From NCBI RefSeq assembly GCF_902167145.1, contig NC_050097.1, positions 110,393,982 to 110,457,981 on the forward strand: a stretch of 64,000 bases of DNA. Direction: 5' to 3'. Every line of letters begins with the position of its first letter. The first letter of the stretch is position 1. The notes beneath the pieces were generated by a model, which was given only the letters and a program-made list of their open reading frames with translations, ran no database searches and was not told the DNA's origin. The translations under genes and the position numbers were made by a program. This document shows positions 11,651 through 22,790 of the stretch, piece by piece. Source of the DNA: Zea mays (Eukaryota; Streptophyta; Magnoliopsida; Poales; Poaceae).

Positions 11651-12220
11651 GGCTCGTTTAATACGAAAAGGTTGTACATATGGCTGCCATTTGACGCGGC
11701 GCCCGCCACACATCCGCCCGGTCGATGGTCAACGTGACGGCTATGATGTACAATGGCACGCACAGTAGTACGTGACGGTGGAACGCATGTGCCTTTTGTG
11801 AGACCAAGTTCGTTTTGTTCCGTCGCAGCAGCTTCGACCGGCGCCGTGGTGCATTGCACCTGCACCTGCTGCACATGCACATGCACGCAGCAGGGCCGAA
11901 ACGAAACGAAAGGAACGTGCTGGGTCGTCTCCTTCTCCATTTGCCTCTTGGCTTCCTTGGGCAGCCCCCCTGTCCCTGCCCACCCCACGACAGCCCAAAG
12001 CCCCAAACCCAACCCCGGCACACAGACTGCAGCCCGCTACATACAAAACGAGCTGGTGGCTTGGCCTCTCCTCCACCAGTGGCAGTGGCAGTGGCTGGCC
12101 ACCCAATCGTCTCGTTCGTCATCTACCTCTCCCTCCTCCAACCCAAGCTAAGCTAAACAGCTTACACAGCTTGCTCCGCCATCACCGTATCGAGAGAGAC
12201 AGAGACAGGCTAGCGAGGGA
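11649..12220 (+). promoter_or_regulatory. Upstream/5' UTR region of the cyanoalanine synthase gene
   Basis: No competing gene is visible. The last 100 bp has CT-rich leader-like sequence (ATCTACCTCTCCCTCCTCC) and GCTTACACAGCTTGCTCC before the ATG. A clear TATA box is not seen, so the transcription start is not placed. Overlapping ORFs on both strands here are compositional. Confidence 0.4.
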
Positions 12221-13959
12221 ATGGAGAGGATGCTGGCCAGGCTGATGCGGCGGCGGAGCTCCGTCCCCCTGTCCGGCCTCCTCCACCACGGAGGAGCGCC
12301 CGCCCCGCTGCAGGCCGCCGGCGCCACTGGGGCCTCCCCGCTGATCTTGTCGCACCAGCAGCAGCAGCAGCACACGGCCGCCTCCGCCGTCCTGCCGGGG
12401 CTCAAGATCAGGGACTCCGCGTCCCAGGTGCGTACGTCTTCACAGCACCAGTAACTTATCCCTGACAGATTCATTGGTGTCGCTCGCCTGACTAATTTAT
12501 CTTCAGCTGATCGGGAGGACCCCGATGGTGTACCTGAACAAGGTGACCGAGGGGTGCGGCGCCCGGGTGGCTGCCAAGCTCGAGTTCCTGCAGCCGTCCT
12601 TCAGCGTCAAAGACAGACCGGCGATCTCGATGCTGGAAGACGCTGAAAAGAGGGGGCTCATCACTCCAGGAAAGGTCCGTCAGAGGAAACACCAAACACC
12701 ACCAGCTTGGAATCGATCGAGAACAAGCTGAAACAATGGCATCTATCTATCTATCTATATATCTAAACGACACACATGCATCGAGCCCACGTCGATATTT
12801 TTTTCCCTGAGCATGCAGACCACGTTGATCGAGCCCACGTCGGGGAACATGGGCATCGGGCTGGCGTTCATGGCGGCGCTCAAGGGGTACGAGCTCGTGC
12901 TCACCATGCCGTCCTACACCAGCCTGGAGAGGAGGGTGACGATGCGGGCGTTCGGCGCCAACCTGGTGCTGACCGACCCGGCCAAAGGGATGGGCGGGAC
13001 GGTGAGGAAGGCGACGGAGCTGTACGAGAGACATCCCAGCGCGCACATGCTCCAGCAGTTCCAGAACCCTGCCAACGTCAAGGTGCACTACGACACGACG
13101 GGACCGGAGATCTGGGAGGACACGCTTGGCCAGGTCGATATCTTCGTCATGGGGATCGGGAGCGGCGGCACCGTCACGGGAGTCGGCAAGTACCTCAAGG
13201 AGAAAAACCCTAACGCAAAGGTAACCCATCCATCCATGGCTAGATGCTCATGAGCTCCTCTGTGTTCGGTTATATATATATGCTGCGAATCTCACAGCCT
13301 GCCTGCGTGTACATGGGATGGGAGCTTGCAGATCTATGGAGTTGAACCTGCCGAGGCAAATGTTCTGAATGGTGGAAAGCCAGGTATACAAGAACTAGCC
13401 CCCTATCTTTCCAAACCGTGGATGGTTTACATACTATCTGTTAATTACTTGCAGGACCTCACCTCATCACTGGAAACGGAGTAGGGTTCAAGCCAGATAT
13501 TCTGGACATGGACGTGATGGAAAAGGTGCTCGAGGTGAAAGGTGAGGACGCCGTCAAGATGGCTCGAGAGCTGGCAGTCAAGGAGGGTCTTTTGGTGAGT
13601 GAGAGACAAACAACAAGCAACGCTTTTTAAAACAAAAAAAAAACACTCTACCACTCGCTCGCTGAACGGGTGGACCATTTGCAGGTCGGGATATCATCGG
13701 GAGCCAACACCGTTGCTGCTCTCGAGCTAGCCAAGAGGCCGGAGAACAAGGGGAAGCTCATCGTGGTACGTGTGTGTACGTTGCTTTTTTTTTAGTACAG
13801 CGTTGGGAGTTTCAGAGTGCTGACCGGTGGTGTGGTGATCATCCATTAATTGGCGCGCAGACCGTTCTTCCGAGCCTTGGCGAGCGGTACCTGTCGTCCG
13901 CGCTGTTCGATGAGCTGAGGAAGGAGGCACAAGCCATGGAACCGGTCGCGGTGGATTGA
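12221..13959 (+). CDS. CYSC1: Bifunctional L-3-cyanoalanine synthase/cysteine synthase, mitochondrial
   Basis: This PLP enzyme converts cysteine plus cyanide to beta-cyanoalanine and sulfide, detoxifying cyanide in mitochondria. Seven exons (12221-12427, 12507-12674, 12819-13220, 13332-13383, 13455-13594, 13685-13765, 13861-13959) with GT-AG introns join into 382 codons plus TGA. The N-terminus ([14 protein letters not shown]) looks like a mitochondrial presequence. PLP-binding Lys104 lies in SFSVKDRPA. The substrate loop is TSGNMG at 132-137; Met instead of the Thr of ordinary cysteine synthases marks the CAS subtype. The phosphate-binding GSGGT is near 239 and SSG, which contacts the pyridine nitrogen, near 327. 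The length fits the family (about 370 aa). The frame is intact. It converged on the IMP2-like gene before the gypsy insertion. Confidence 0.93.
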
Positions 13960-14316
13960 TCTCGCCGGTCAAGCTAGCTAGCCTGCCGGGCACGCTGGAG
14001 ATCTGGTTCCTATCGTCACAGCTGCCAGCCAAGCCAATTGTACTTCCATTCCCCCCTCATCCAGTTTTTTATTTTATTTTACCGTCAGTGTGTCACCTCA
14101 TCTATGAACCTTGCGAAAAGGAAAAAAAAAGTGCATGAATAATGATGGGAAAATGTTGAAAGAGAGATAAGGTTAGTCTCTAGCCATTTGAGATGGCCAT
14201 TATTTCTTGCCTCCTGCGTCATTACAACAAAGGCTCTTAGTCCGAAGCAGCGTAGGCGCGTAGCATCTGTTTATGCGAGTAACTAACAACTCTTAAGGAT
14301 GGAGGCCTTAAAGTAA
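13960..14316 (+). other. 3' UTR and short intergenic DNA
   Basis: Sequence following the TGA of the synthase gene; T-rich with no further gene. A 20-bp direct repeat, GTAACTAACAACTCTTAAGG, occurs at 14279-14298 and again at 14313-14332, the second overlapping the displaced end of the IMP2-like gene. Confidence 0.5.
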
Positions 14317-14338
14317 CTAACAACTCTTAAGGTGAGGC
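14317..14338 (-). other. Displaced original 3' end of the IMP2-like coding sequence
   Basis: Reading down from the TSD (14338-14334) the minus strand gives the G of the shared ATG, then codons CCT CAC CTT AAG AGT TGT and stop TAG (14319-14317). This continues the frame of the IMP2-like exon at 41735, so it is the pre-insertion C-terminus, now separated by the 27-kb gypsy element. Confidence 0.8.
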
Positions 14339-14719
14339 TGTTAGCGTCAGTAATGGGAAGCTTCTTAGAAGAGAGCAGAAAGGAGTGAGAATTGAGGAAG
14401 AAGACTTGGAAACGGGAAGCAGGGAGGAAGACAAGGCTGAGAACTAGCATTTTTGTTCTGTTCATTAATTCTTCGATGACGATACAGAGTTCTGATTGTT
14501 ACTTAAGTACTATAGACGACCGGTCAGCGCCCGCACAACACGTCTTTCTCAACGCACAGCCCACTCGTGGTTACCCAGCCCATTGTGGCCCGCTGTACTT
14601 GACATTTAGATGTCGTTCTCGCGTTCGAGTTGTCTTCCCATCAAGTTCTTCCAATTGTTGACGCCTTCCACGCGGTCGATTGAGACCCTATTGTTGCTTC
14701 CTCCTTGGAGTTGCTGACA
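14339..14719 (-). repeat. Gypsy 3' LTR (381 bp)
   Basis: Begins TGTTAGCGTCAG and ends GTTGCTGACA in plus orientation. It aligns end to end with 41124-41730 once the MITE there is removed. Confidence 0.9.
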
Positions 14720-14861
14720 TTCCCCCAACCTTGAAAGTCGGCTTGTCCCAAGCTGGTGCGCCTCGGAATTTAACGGGAAGGGCTTCAACATCTTCCCAAG
14801 TAGCGAGTTCTTCATCCATGTCTGACCACAAGACCTTCACTTGGGTGATGAACTTGCCTCC

Positions 14862-15533
14862 TCATGTGACCATACGATGTTGCATAAGCTTGAGAGGCAC
14901 TGAATCTCCAACAACAAAGTAGTGTTCTGCACATCGCTTGTTAGCGTGCCGCTTCATTTTGTCTTGAGCTCTTGTCACACGCAGTTTGATCACCTTTGTC
15001 ATCAACTGACGCTTATGCAACCAAGCAGCTAAGTCGGGAACAGGGAAAACATCATTAGTAGTGATGCCAAAGTGTGTTGGATCATACCCGTAGAGCACTA
15101 CAAAAGGAGTGTGGCCCACAGCTGACTTGTACGAAGAAGACATGTGAGGTTGGAGCCAATCCCTGCCAACCACCAAGTCAAATGACGGTATAAGCAGGAA
15201 CTTGCGGGCTGCTGAAAAATAACAGCCTGACATCATCCATTCATTTGAAGGTAGATGATGGCAGCAGGTAATCACTTGATCACTAGCCATTTGAATGGTG
15301 AGTGGGGTTACCAGCGGTTGCACAACAGATAACTCTGATCGCAATCTGTCGCTGAGAAAAATGTGAGAGGATCCGGATTCAATGAGCACTAGACTATCTT
15401 GATGCTGAATATGACCTTGTAACTGCAATGTGGTAGTTTTCTTAGTGCTAGACCCTGCTGAAGATGACAACACCATCAGGAGCTGATCATTGGTTTCAGA
15501 AAGGACATCCACTTCTTCTGTCAGGGTTAACAA
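14862..15533 (-). pseudogene. Gypsy protease joined by deletion to the integrase C-terminal region
   Basis: The first half has a retroviral-type aspartic protease signature, LIESGSSHIFLS, where the usual DSGSSH reads ESGSSH, so the catalytic Asp is lost. A block FDLVVGRDWLQPH follows. The frame then jumps directly to SAVGHTPFVVLYGYDP and a basic KLRVTRAQDKMKRHANKR stretch, which belong near the integrase C-terminus. RT, RNase H and the integrase core are deleted without breaking the frame. Compare the complete gypsy frame at 44966-49927, where the equivalent blocks are about 2.4 kb apart. Confidence 0.75.
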
Positions 15534-15603
15534 GTCTCAGACCTCTTCGATAGCATGGAGTTGGAGAGCTGATGGTAACTGCAAAAATTTTAGGTATGCT
15601 AAA

Positions 15604-16731
15604 TCAATCTGACATCACCCAAGTTGTCGACGATATGTACTCATCACCGGATCGAAGCTGCTCGTTAGCCATTTTCACAGTGATCGCTTGTTGCATTTGT
15701 TGAACTCCCGACAACTTGTGTAAGAAACAATTAGAACCACCCTCATGCCTGGCATCAACAACAGCTTCTATGTGCTTAACTGATGCCTCCCTTGATACAG
15801 CCTTCCTTCCTTGTATTTGTTCACATACCCTTGGTGAGCCCCAATCTTCAAGAATAATTCCTGTTTCAGCAAAACCAGCATTACTAAATCCTTTCACTGT
15901 CCTCTTAACATTCATACAATTTCTGGAACCATTATCCGCATCAGTGACCTCAAGCATTGAAACTGCAGTCGAAAAACAACCATCGGTGGCGCTGTCTGGA
16001 CTGCTATGAACAACACTGTGAAGTCGAAGTGCAGACCAGGTGAAAACACAATCAACTTCCCAGGCCAAGTTGATCCTCCTCAACTCATTTAGGTGTGTAG
16101 TTGAAAACCAGCGCCAAGTTGATATATACTGAAATAATACCGGCAGCCAAATAGTGTGATACACCACTCCACTCATATAACATTGGCTCCGAATATTCCC
16201 AGCTACACTTTTACTCCTATTGCAGCTGCCAACAACTTTAAACAAGTTTCCTAGATCAACTACCCACCAAGGAGGCTTTGGCAGGATGGAGCCGGCCACA
16301 ACCAAAGATTTACTTCTCAACACCAAAGTTGTATAAGAGTAAAAAGATGGCCACGGTAGAGGTCTGACTTGAACGCCATTAGTAAATATGGTCAAACCAA
16401 TACCCATATCCCGAATGGAGAGCATCTGCTTCTTGTTGTCCAACTTAATATGAATCTCAAGTTTCTCAGTGTCCTCTTCACCTAGAACTTCCTTATCAGC
16501 AAGGGAAAGGAACCTAATCTTGCCCAACGCATTAGAAGCATTAGCTATGAGCTCCCTCACGTAGATATCCTTGTTGCTGTAGAGTGAGTTGATAATGATG
16601 TCCATGGGCTTGGAGACCTCAGCTTGGAACTCCAAGGGCATGAGCACGCGACAGCGATAGTCGAAGATGTTCTCAAGCATCTCCTCCTCGTCGGAGGTCT
16701 TTGGGTTCCTGGATTTGTACACATCAACCAC
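15604..16731 (-). pseudogene. Gypsy internal ORF containing an HSP90/GRP94-like fragment
   Basis: Residues about 30-110 match the N-terminal ATPase domain of endoplasmic HSP90 (GRP94): FQAEVSKPMDIIINSLYSN, IYVRELIANASNALGKIRF, DKEVLGE and LSIRDMGIGLT. Changes at conserved places (NASDAL to NASNAL, IRDRG to IRDMG) show it is not a working chaperone. After this the frame continues with unrelated sequence including PLPWPSF and a Gln/Met-rich end (SGVQQMQQAI), probably retroelement-derived. The segment lies between the protease remnant and the copia insertion point, so it belongs to the gypsy element. Whether the capture is specific to this copy or a family trait cannot be told here. Confidence 0.7.
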
Positions 16732-16863
16732 CCGAGGTAGGGCGTCACCGGAGTCGTAGTCACTGGACTTCGATAGCTATGACGTGCAGTCGATTGGGGG
16801 CAGCGCAGTCACTAGCACCATCTCCCCGCCCAAGCTCGTCGGCTGCTCTATGGTGGTGGTGAT

Positions 16864-18378
16864 TGAAAGCATCTAGGCCCCTGGTTGGTTTTAGTGATTA
16901 ATGACAACGTAATATTATATGTGACTAACGTGTGTTTTGCAGAGACAAATGGTAAGTTAGGTCGCATGATAGGTAGAAGTAATACAACGGTGAAAACAAT
17001 CCCGGAAATAAGAACTCGAAGCGACGGCTACAACGACGGAACAAAAGGTGAAGGTCTACGGAGTCCGAGTGTCAAGGAGATGTGGACACTCGCGATTTAG
17101 TTAGGTCTTTTATTCTCTTTTAGCCGTACTATAAAGAGGGGTTGTCGATGAGTAGTTTGACCAAGAGAGTTCTAGTGTAGTGTTGGTGCACAATCACACT
17201 CATATACAGTGCTAGGTGTCACTCTAGAACTCACACACAAGTTAGAACGAAAACCGATTTGAAAATCAGCTGAATATCAAGACTTAGTGTTTCTGGCTTT
17301 GGGGCACCGGACTGTCCGGTGTGCACCGGACTGTCCGGTGCACCCTCTGCCAGGTGGGGCCAGGCTGGTCCACGACAGAGTTTTCCCCGTTGCAGAAACC
17401 CGAGAGCGCAGCCTTCGGAGATGAATTTTAGTGGCACACCGGACACCGCACCGGACTGTCCGGTGTGCACCGGACAGTGGACTGTTCACTGTCCGGTGCG
17501 CCATGAGTCCAACGGCTCTCTGTCAGAACTAGCCGTTGGATGTGACCGTTGGCGCACCGGTGGCGCACCGTTGGCGCACCGGTGGCGCACCGTTGGCGCA
17601 CCGGTGGCGCACCGGACTGTCCGGTGTGCCATCGCGCGGTAAATGCCTGTAACGGCTAGTTGGTGGGTGAGGGCTATTTATACCCCCTCCACCCACCATA
17701 TTCAATGTCTTGCACTCCACATTTATTCCAGCACATTGGTAGAGCATTGCAAGCACCAAAAGCCTAGTGAGGAGATTAGAGAATCATAATCCGCGCTTGT
17801 TCCTCATTAGCGCTAGTGAGAGCCACCTAGAGCACACACCACTTGCATTAGGCTTCTCTTGGTCAAGCGAAAGTCTACGGCTTGTTACTCTTGGTGATCG
17901 GCATCACCTAGACGGCTTGGTGGCGTTGGGAGCTCGGTGATCACCGTGAAGATCTTGTTGGTGACCCGACTCAAGTTTGTAAGCGGTCTCGAGGGATCCA
18001 CCGCGCCGGAGTGGCAAAGGATCATCTCGTAGTGAGCACTTGGTTCTTGCAAGGACCAAGGGGGAGCGATACCCTTGCGAGGGTGCTCCAACGAGGACTA
18101 GTGGAGAGTGCCGACTCTTCGATACCTCGGGAAAAATTGGAGGAGTCTTCTAAACTTTGCTTTACATTCCGCACTTAATTCAAGCTCTTTACTTTGTGTA
18201 TTTGTTTAGCAAGTATTTGAAGCATTGTCTAAGCCTAGTTACATTTCTAGTATTATTTTCTTAGTGCTAGTTGTTGGGGTGAAGTTGGGCTCTTATTTAG
18301 CTCTTGCTTAGGTTTTAATTAGTGTTGATTTTTAGAAAAGCCCAATTCACCCCCCTCTTGGGCATCGTGATCCTTTCA
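16864..18378 (+). repeat. 5' LTR of the Sirevirus-type element (1515 bp)
   Basis: TATA box in GGGCTATTTATACC (about 17671-17684). Several CACCGGACTGTCCGGTG palindromes occur (17307-17343, 17450-17470, 17608-17625). An 11-bp minisatellite (GGCGCACCGKT) at about 17550-17607 has three more units than in the 3' LTR. Confidence 0.95.
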
Positions 18379-18394
18379 ATTGGTATTAGAACCT
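18379..18394 (+). promoter_or_regulatory. Primer binding site
   Basis: TTGGTATTAGAACC directly after the LTR resembles the complement of the plant initiator tRNA-Met 3' end (TGGTATCAGAGC). Confidence 0.8.
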
Positions 18395-18430
18395 TGTTGC
18401 TCATAGATTAGCTTAACCGCTAGAGTTACG

Positions 18431-19604
18431 ATGTCCGGTGGGGATGGACCTCCCCCCGTTTTTGATGGTGACGATTTTCCTTATTGGAAAATTCGTATGG
18501 AAGCATACTTAGAGGCTATAGACATTGGTGTCTATAAAGCCGCCACACAAGGGTTTCCCCAACCTAGAGATCCCACAAATCTTGTAGGTGATGAGTTCAA
18601 TTATGAGAAATGGAATGCGAAGGCCAAAAACACCCTTTTTAGAGGCCTTTGCAAAGATGTGTTCAATAGAGTTCGGAATCATAAAAATGCTCATGATTTG
18701 TGGATGGACATTTGTGCTCTGCACGAAGGAACTAGAAGTGAATGTGAGGAAAGATATCACATAGCTATGCGAAAGTTAAATTCTTTTGAAATGCTTACTA
18801 ATGAAAATGCAAACGCTATGTACTCACGACTTAATATTCTTGTAGAGGAAGTCAATGGATTGGGGCTTACTCAAATCTCACAACCGGATGTTGTGAGGAA
18901 GATTCTCAGTGTCCTCCCAATAGACAAATATGGACACATTGTCACTGTGCTACATCAAATGGATCTTTCAGTTACCACACCTACACAAATTTTGGGAAAG
19001 ATCAATGCCCATGAAATGTACATGCACATCAACAAAGAAGAATCATCTTCCAAAAGAAAGGATTTGGCTCTCAAAGCAAATCATGAAAGAAAAGGAAAAG
19101 CAAAAATACAAGTTGAGGAAGAGTCCTCAAGTGATGATGACCTTGATGCAAACATTGCCTTGATGGTAAGGAAGACCACCAAGATGTTGAAGAAGCTAAA
19201 TAGAGAAGGCATCAAATTTGATTCAAGAAAGAAGAAGTTCTTTTCCAACAAAAGAAAGCCCATTTCTGAGATGGACTGCTACAACTGTGGTGAGCTTGGT
19301 CATCTTGCTCATCAATGCAACAAGCCCAAGAAGAACAAGTTCAAGGGCAAGAAGGAAGATGACAGCGATGATGAAAAGAAGGAAAAGAAATTCTTCAAGA
19401 GGAAGGATGGGAAGCAAAAGAGGTTCCACAAGAAAAAGAATGGAAAGGCCTATATTGTTGGCGACTGGCTCACCGACATCGAATCATCAAGTGGATCTTC
19501 TTCAAGTGAAGAAGAGGATGATGAAAAAGTTGCGGCCATCGCCGGGGACTTCTCTTCACCACCACCATCGCCATCATCCACTTCTCACCTATGCCTCATG
19601 GCTA
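18431..19604 (+). pseudogene. gag: Copia Gag, N-terminal part, cut by the CACTA insertion
   Basis: The frame opens at an ATG 52 bp after the LTR. It starts with FDGDDFPYWKIRMEAYL, the copia Gag motif, then an alpha-helical capsid-like region. Residues 283-296 form a CCHC zinc knuckle (CYNCGELGHLAHQC), followed by a strongly Lys-rich region and an acidic Ser-rich region. At 19604 the CACTA element begins and the frame runs about 20 codons into it. The remainder of gag lies at 30096-31206. Gag coats element RNA in virus-like particles; here no full-length product is possible. Confidence 0.9.
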
Positions 19605-19639
19605 CACTAGTACAATTTGGCTCTATACAAGCGGTAGGA

Positions 19640-19803
19640 TTTTTACATCACAGGCGGTTCGGTTAGAAAACCGCCTGTGATGTCCCAGGCGGTTTAGTAC
19701 GCCTGTGATGTAATAGTATCACAAGCGGTTTTTGTTTAGGACCGCCTGTGATGCTCTATCCTTTTCACAAGCGGTCCCTAAGACAAAACCGCCTGTGATT
19801 GTA
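19640..19803. repeat. Left subterminal repeats of the CACTA element
   Basis: At least seven direct and inverted copies of CACAGGCGGT / ACCGCCTGTGATG (some CACAAGCGGT) lie within about 160 bp. In En/Spm, subterminal motifs of this kind are TNPA binding sites. Confidence 0.85.
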
Positions 19804-20032
19804 AAATTATGAAAATACAATTTAAATATGAAAATAATTTTAATTTTTAACAGAAATATGCAAATACAATTTAAATGAATTAATATTTAATTTTTAACAA
19901 TAATATGCAAATACAATTTAAATGAATTATAATAGCACACATAGATAACTAGAGAGATTTTAAATTAATTGGCAACCACAATTCATAGTCGATCATACAT
20001 GATAACAAATACAATTTGATTCATACAATTTT
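19804..20032. other. AT-rich spacer inside the CACTA element
   Basis: Contains two near copies of ATGCAAATACAATTTAAATGAATT (19857-19880, 19906-19929). Probably the 3' UTR side of the transposase gene. Confidence 0.5.
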
Positions 20033-22790
20033 TCATGAACTACCATTTTTCCGCATGTATGGCTTTAAGTTCTTATCAATTTTCTTTTCCACACGCTTGA
20101 TTCTCTCTGGACCGTTAAAGACGAACATCTCTTCATACTTATTGTATTCCTCATCTTGGTCTCCCACATTCTCAACTCCAACAATTTTTTGCTTTCCAGA
20201 AATAACTACATGCATCTTCTCATCTGCTGGATCGAGTACATAGAACACTTGTGCAACACATTCGGCGAGAACCCACGGGTCATCTTTATATCCTACTTTC
20301 TTTAAGTCTACCAGTGTGAGTCCGTAGTTATCCACTATCACCCCCACGGGATGTTGTACCCATTGGCACTTAAACAAGGGTATTTTCATGCTTGGGCCAT
20401 AATCAAGTTCTCATATTTCCTCTATGAATCCAAAATATGTGGTCTTCTGTCCATGTAGGTCAAAAGCATCGATACGAACACCGCTATTTTGTGCAACACT
20501 TTTCATGTCTTTTGATTTAGTGTAGAATGTGTACCCATTGATGTCATATGCTTGCCATGATGTCACAAAACACGATGGCCCAGAAGCCAAATTCTTCATT
20601 GTTTTCTCATCCGAAGAGTCTCCGAATGGGATGTTTTTGTCCATTAACCATTCGCTGAAACGATGTTTGTGCTCCCTCATGATCCAGTCCTCTGTGCGGT
20701 TCTGATTTTCTTTACGAAGCTCATTCAGGTGTTCCTCTATGTAAGGCTCGGCTATCGTGAGATGTTGTAGTACACTACCATGAGCACAATGTACTAGCTT
20801 GTAATCCTCAACGCGAAAAGTTTTCTTGCCTATTCTCCCTCTCCCACATAGTTTACCCTCATGTTTAGGTACAGGCACACCTATCATTGTTCCGTCACTG
20901 ATGTAATCTATACAGCTCTCAATCACTTCTTCTGTAGTGTATCCCTCCATGATTCTACTAGATCATTGCGTGATTTAAGTCCGTCTTTTGTCTTACTCGG
21001 CATGCCCAACAAGGTTCCAATGATGCTGTCAAAAACATTTTTTGTTACATGCATCAAATCAATGCTGTGGCAAATTTCCATATCCTTCCAGTATGGGAGG
21101 TACTTGAAAAATATTGATTGCTTCTTGAAAGTTGTGTAAGTTGAAGGGTCAGTTCTCTTTCTCTTTTCTCCTTTGTTTTTTCCCTTTCCGAATACAACAT
21201 GAATGTTCTTTACAATTTCAAAAACAAGTTTCCCACTATAAGGCTTTGGTGCACCTTCACTTTCCAGTTGATTGTTAAATTCCTCTTTCATCTTTCGGTA
21301 CTTATGCTGCTTCATCAAGAACCGTCTGTGTCCCATGAACACCAACTTCTTGGATGATTTAAGGTACATGGAAGCAGTTCCATCGACGCACACTACACAA
21401 CCATTCTTTCCTTTAGTCTTTTGCCCTGATAGTGTGGCGCCACCAGGAGAATCATGGATGGTAACAAATATAATTGCTCTTAAGTTGAAATACTCACGGC
21501 AATACTCATCCCATATTCTAACTCCTTCATTCCAGAGCTTTGTCATATCTTCCATAAGAGGTTCTAGGAACACATCAATATCAACACCAGCTAATTTCGG
21601 ACCTTGAATAAGAATAGTCAACATAATATACTTTCTTTTGTGACACAGCCATGATGGAAGGTTGTACATCGTTAAAGTCACGGGCCAGGTGCTATGTACA
21701 CTTCTTTTTTCACCAAATGGATTCATTCCGTCTGTACCCAAAGCAAATCTTACATTTCTGGTTTCTTTGGCAAACTCAGGATACATAAGATCGAAATTTT
21801 TCCATTGTGATGCATCAGCAGGGTGTCGAATCTGTTTGTTATTCTTCTTGCGATTTTCAGCATGCCAACGCATAAGCTCAGCCTTATCACCAAAGCTGGG
21901 TTCTTTGACTTCTTTTTCCCATCCATGTCATCAAAAGTGTCATCGTCACTTTCAGGTCCAATAGTGGATTTCTTGTTTTTATTTTTCTTCGGGAATTTTT
22001 TTACACAGTCTTGATTGTAGCTCTTCTTGTATCGACTGACATTGCAAACTGGGCATCTTGATGCGTTCTCAAAATCGTCACGATACAGAATACAATGGTT
22101 CGGACATGCATGAATTTTTTGCACACCCAGAGCTATGGGAGATATAAGCTTCTTCGCTTTATAAGTGCTTGTTGGTAGTTTGTTGGGTTTTGGTAGTAAT
22201 TGAGACAGAAAATTCAAAAGATCTGTGAAGCTAGTATCAGACCATCCGGCGCTAGCCTTCAACTTCAGAAGTTCTAGAACTGTACGCAGTGTAGTAAACT
22301 CTTTGTCACAACCCTTTGATTCATCATATAAAGGTTCTTTTGAGGCACTTTCCAGTCCCTCCATTTTAGATAGCCCTTTCTGCGATCCCACAGAACTTAA
22401 CATTTCTGGTTCCATATGGCGCAACATCTCTTCACAATCAAATTCTTCAAATTCTTGATTAGCATCCACATTATCCACTTCACCATCAACTTTAAGATCT
22501 AAAATTCCGACAACTCTCTCGTCATTACCAGGCACTTCACACGGATCCAACTCACCATGTTCTGACCATATCGTGTAATTGTTTTTAAACCCTCTTTTTA
22601 GCAGATGTGATTGGATTACTCCTATATCTCTCCAAGCTATCTTATTATCACAATCGATGCACGGACATAATATCTCCTTGCTCTTTCGCAAATTCGCGTG
22701 CTTGTTGGCCGCTTCAATAAAGCTTCTCAAATTTCGAATGTACGACGGATGTGGTCTTGGCACATTGTACATCCAACCTCGGTCCGCCAT
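20033..22790 (-). pseudogene. TNP2-type CACTA transposase (TNPD-like), inactivated
   Basis: Read from 22790 down: the Transpos_assoc domain (CPCIDCDNK, then YTIWSEHGELDPC), an acidic linker, a Cys-rich block (CPNHCILYRDDFE, CPVCNVSRYKK), then the transposase core (FALGTDGMNPFGEK; HDSPGGATLSGQKTKG; YWKDMEICHSIDLMHV) and a C-terminal DUF4216-like part (VIVDNYGLTLVDL, WVLAECVAQVFYV). There are three lesions. A frameshift near 21890 moves the frame from the first ORF to the 21873-20923 ORF. An internal deletion near 20940 removes the DUF4218 region and joins NDLVES to sequence near the EGYTTEEVIE motif. A TGA stop at 20413-20411 sits in EEI-stop-ELDYG, where the family normally has Trp. It is transcribed away from the TNPA-like gene. 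Confidence 0.88.

Noticed and set aside
10921..12021. 366-codon minus-strand ORF with a long Tyr-Ile repeat
   Set aside because: The repeat is the (TA)n microsatellite read as codons, and the remainder is GC-rich promoter and UTR sequence of neighbouring features.
12182..13229. Minus- and alternate-frame ORFs over the cyanoalanine synthase gene
   Set aside because: Shadows of GC-rich exons; the plus-strand frame has full family motifs and splice sites.
17231..18091. Small ORFs in the Sirevirus LTRs (repeated at 39037-39864)
   Set aside because: They consist of palindrome and minisatellite repeats (HRTVRC-type peptides) and occur in both LTRs; no coding evidence.
18379..18394. tRNA-like sequence
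   Set aside because: Only the complement of a tRNA 3' end (a PBS), as at 41112-41123, 44931 and 61859; there is no full tRNA gene.
19640..19803. CRISPR-like regularly spaced short repeats
   Set aside because: These are alternating-orientation CACTA subterminal motifs with irregular spacing in a plant nuclear context.
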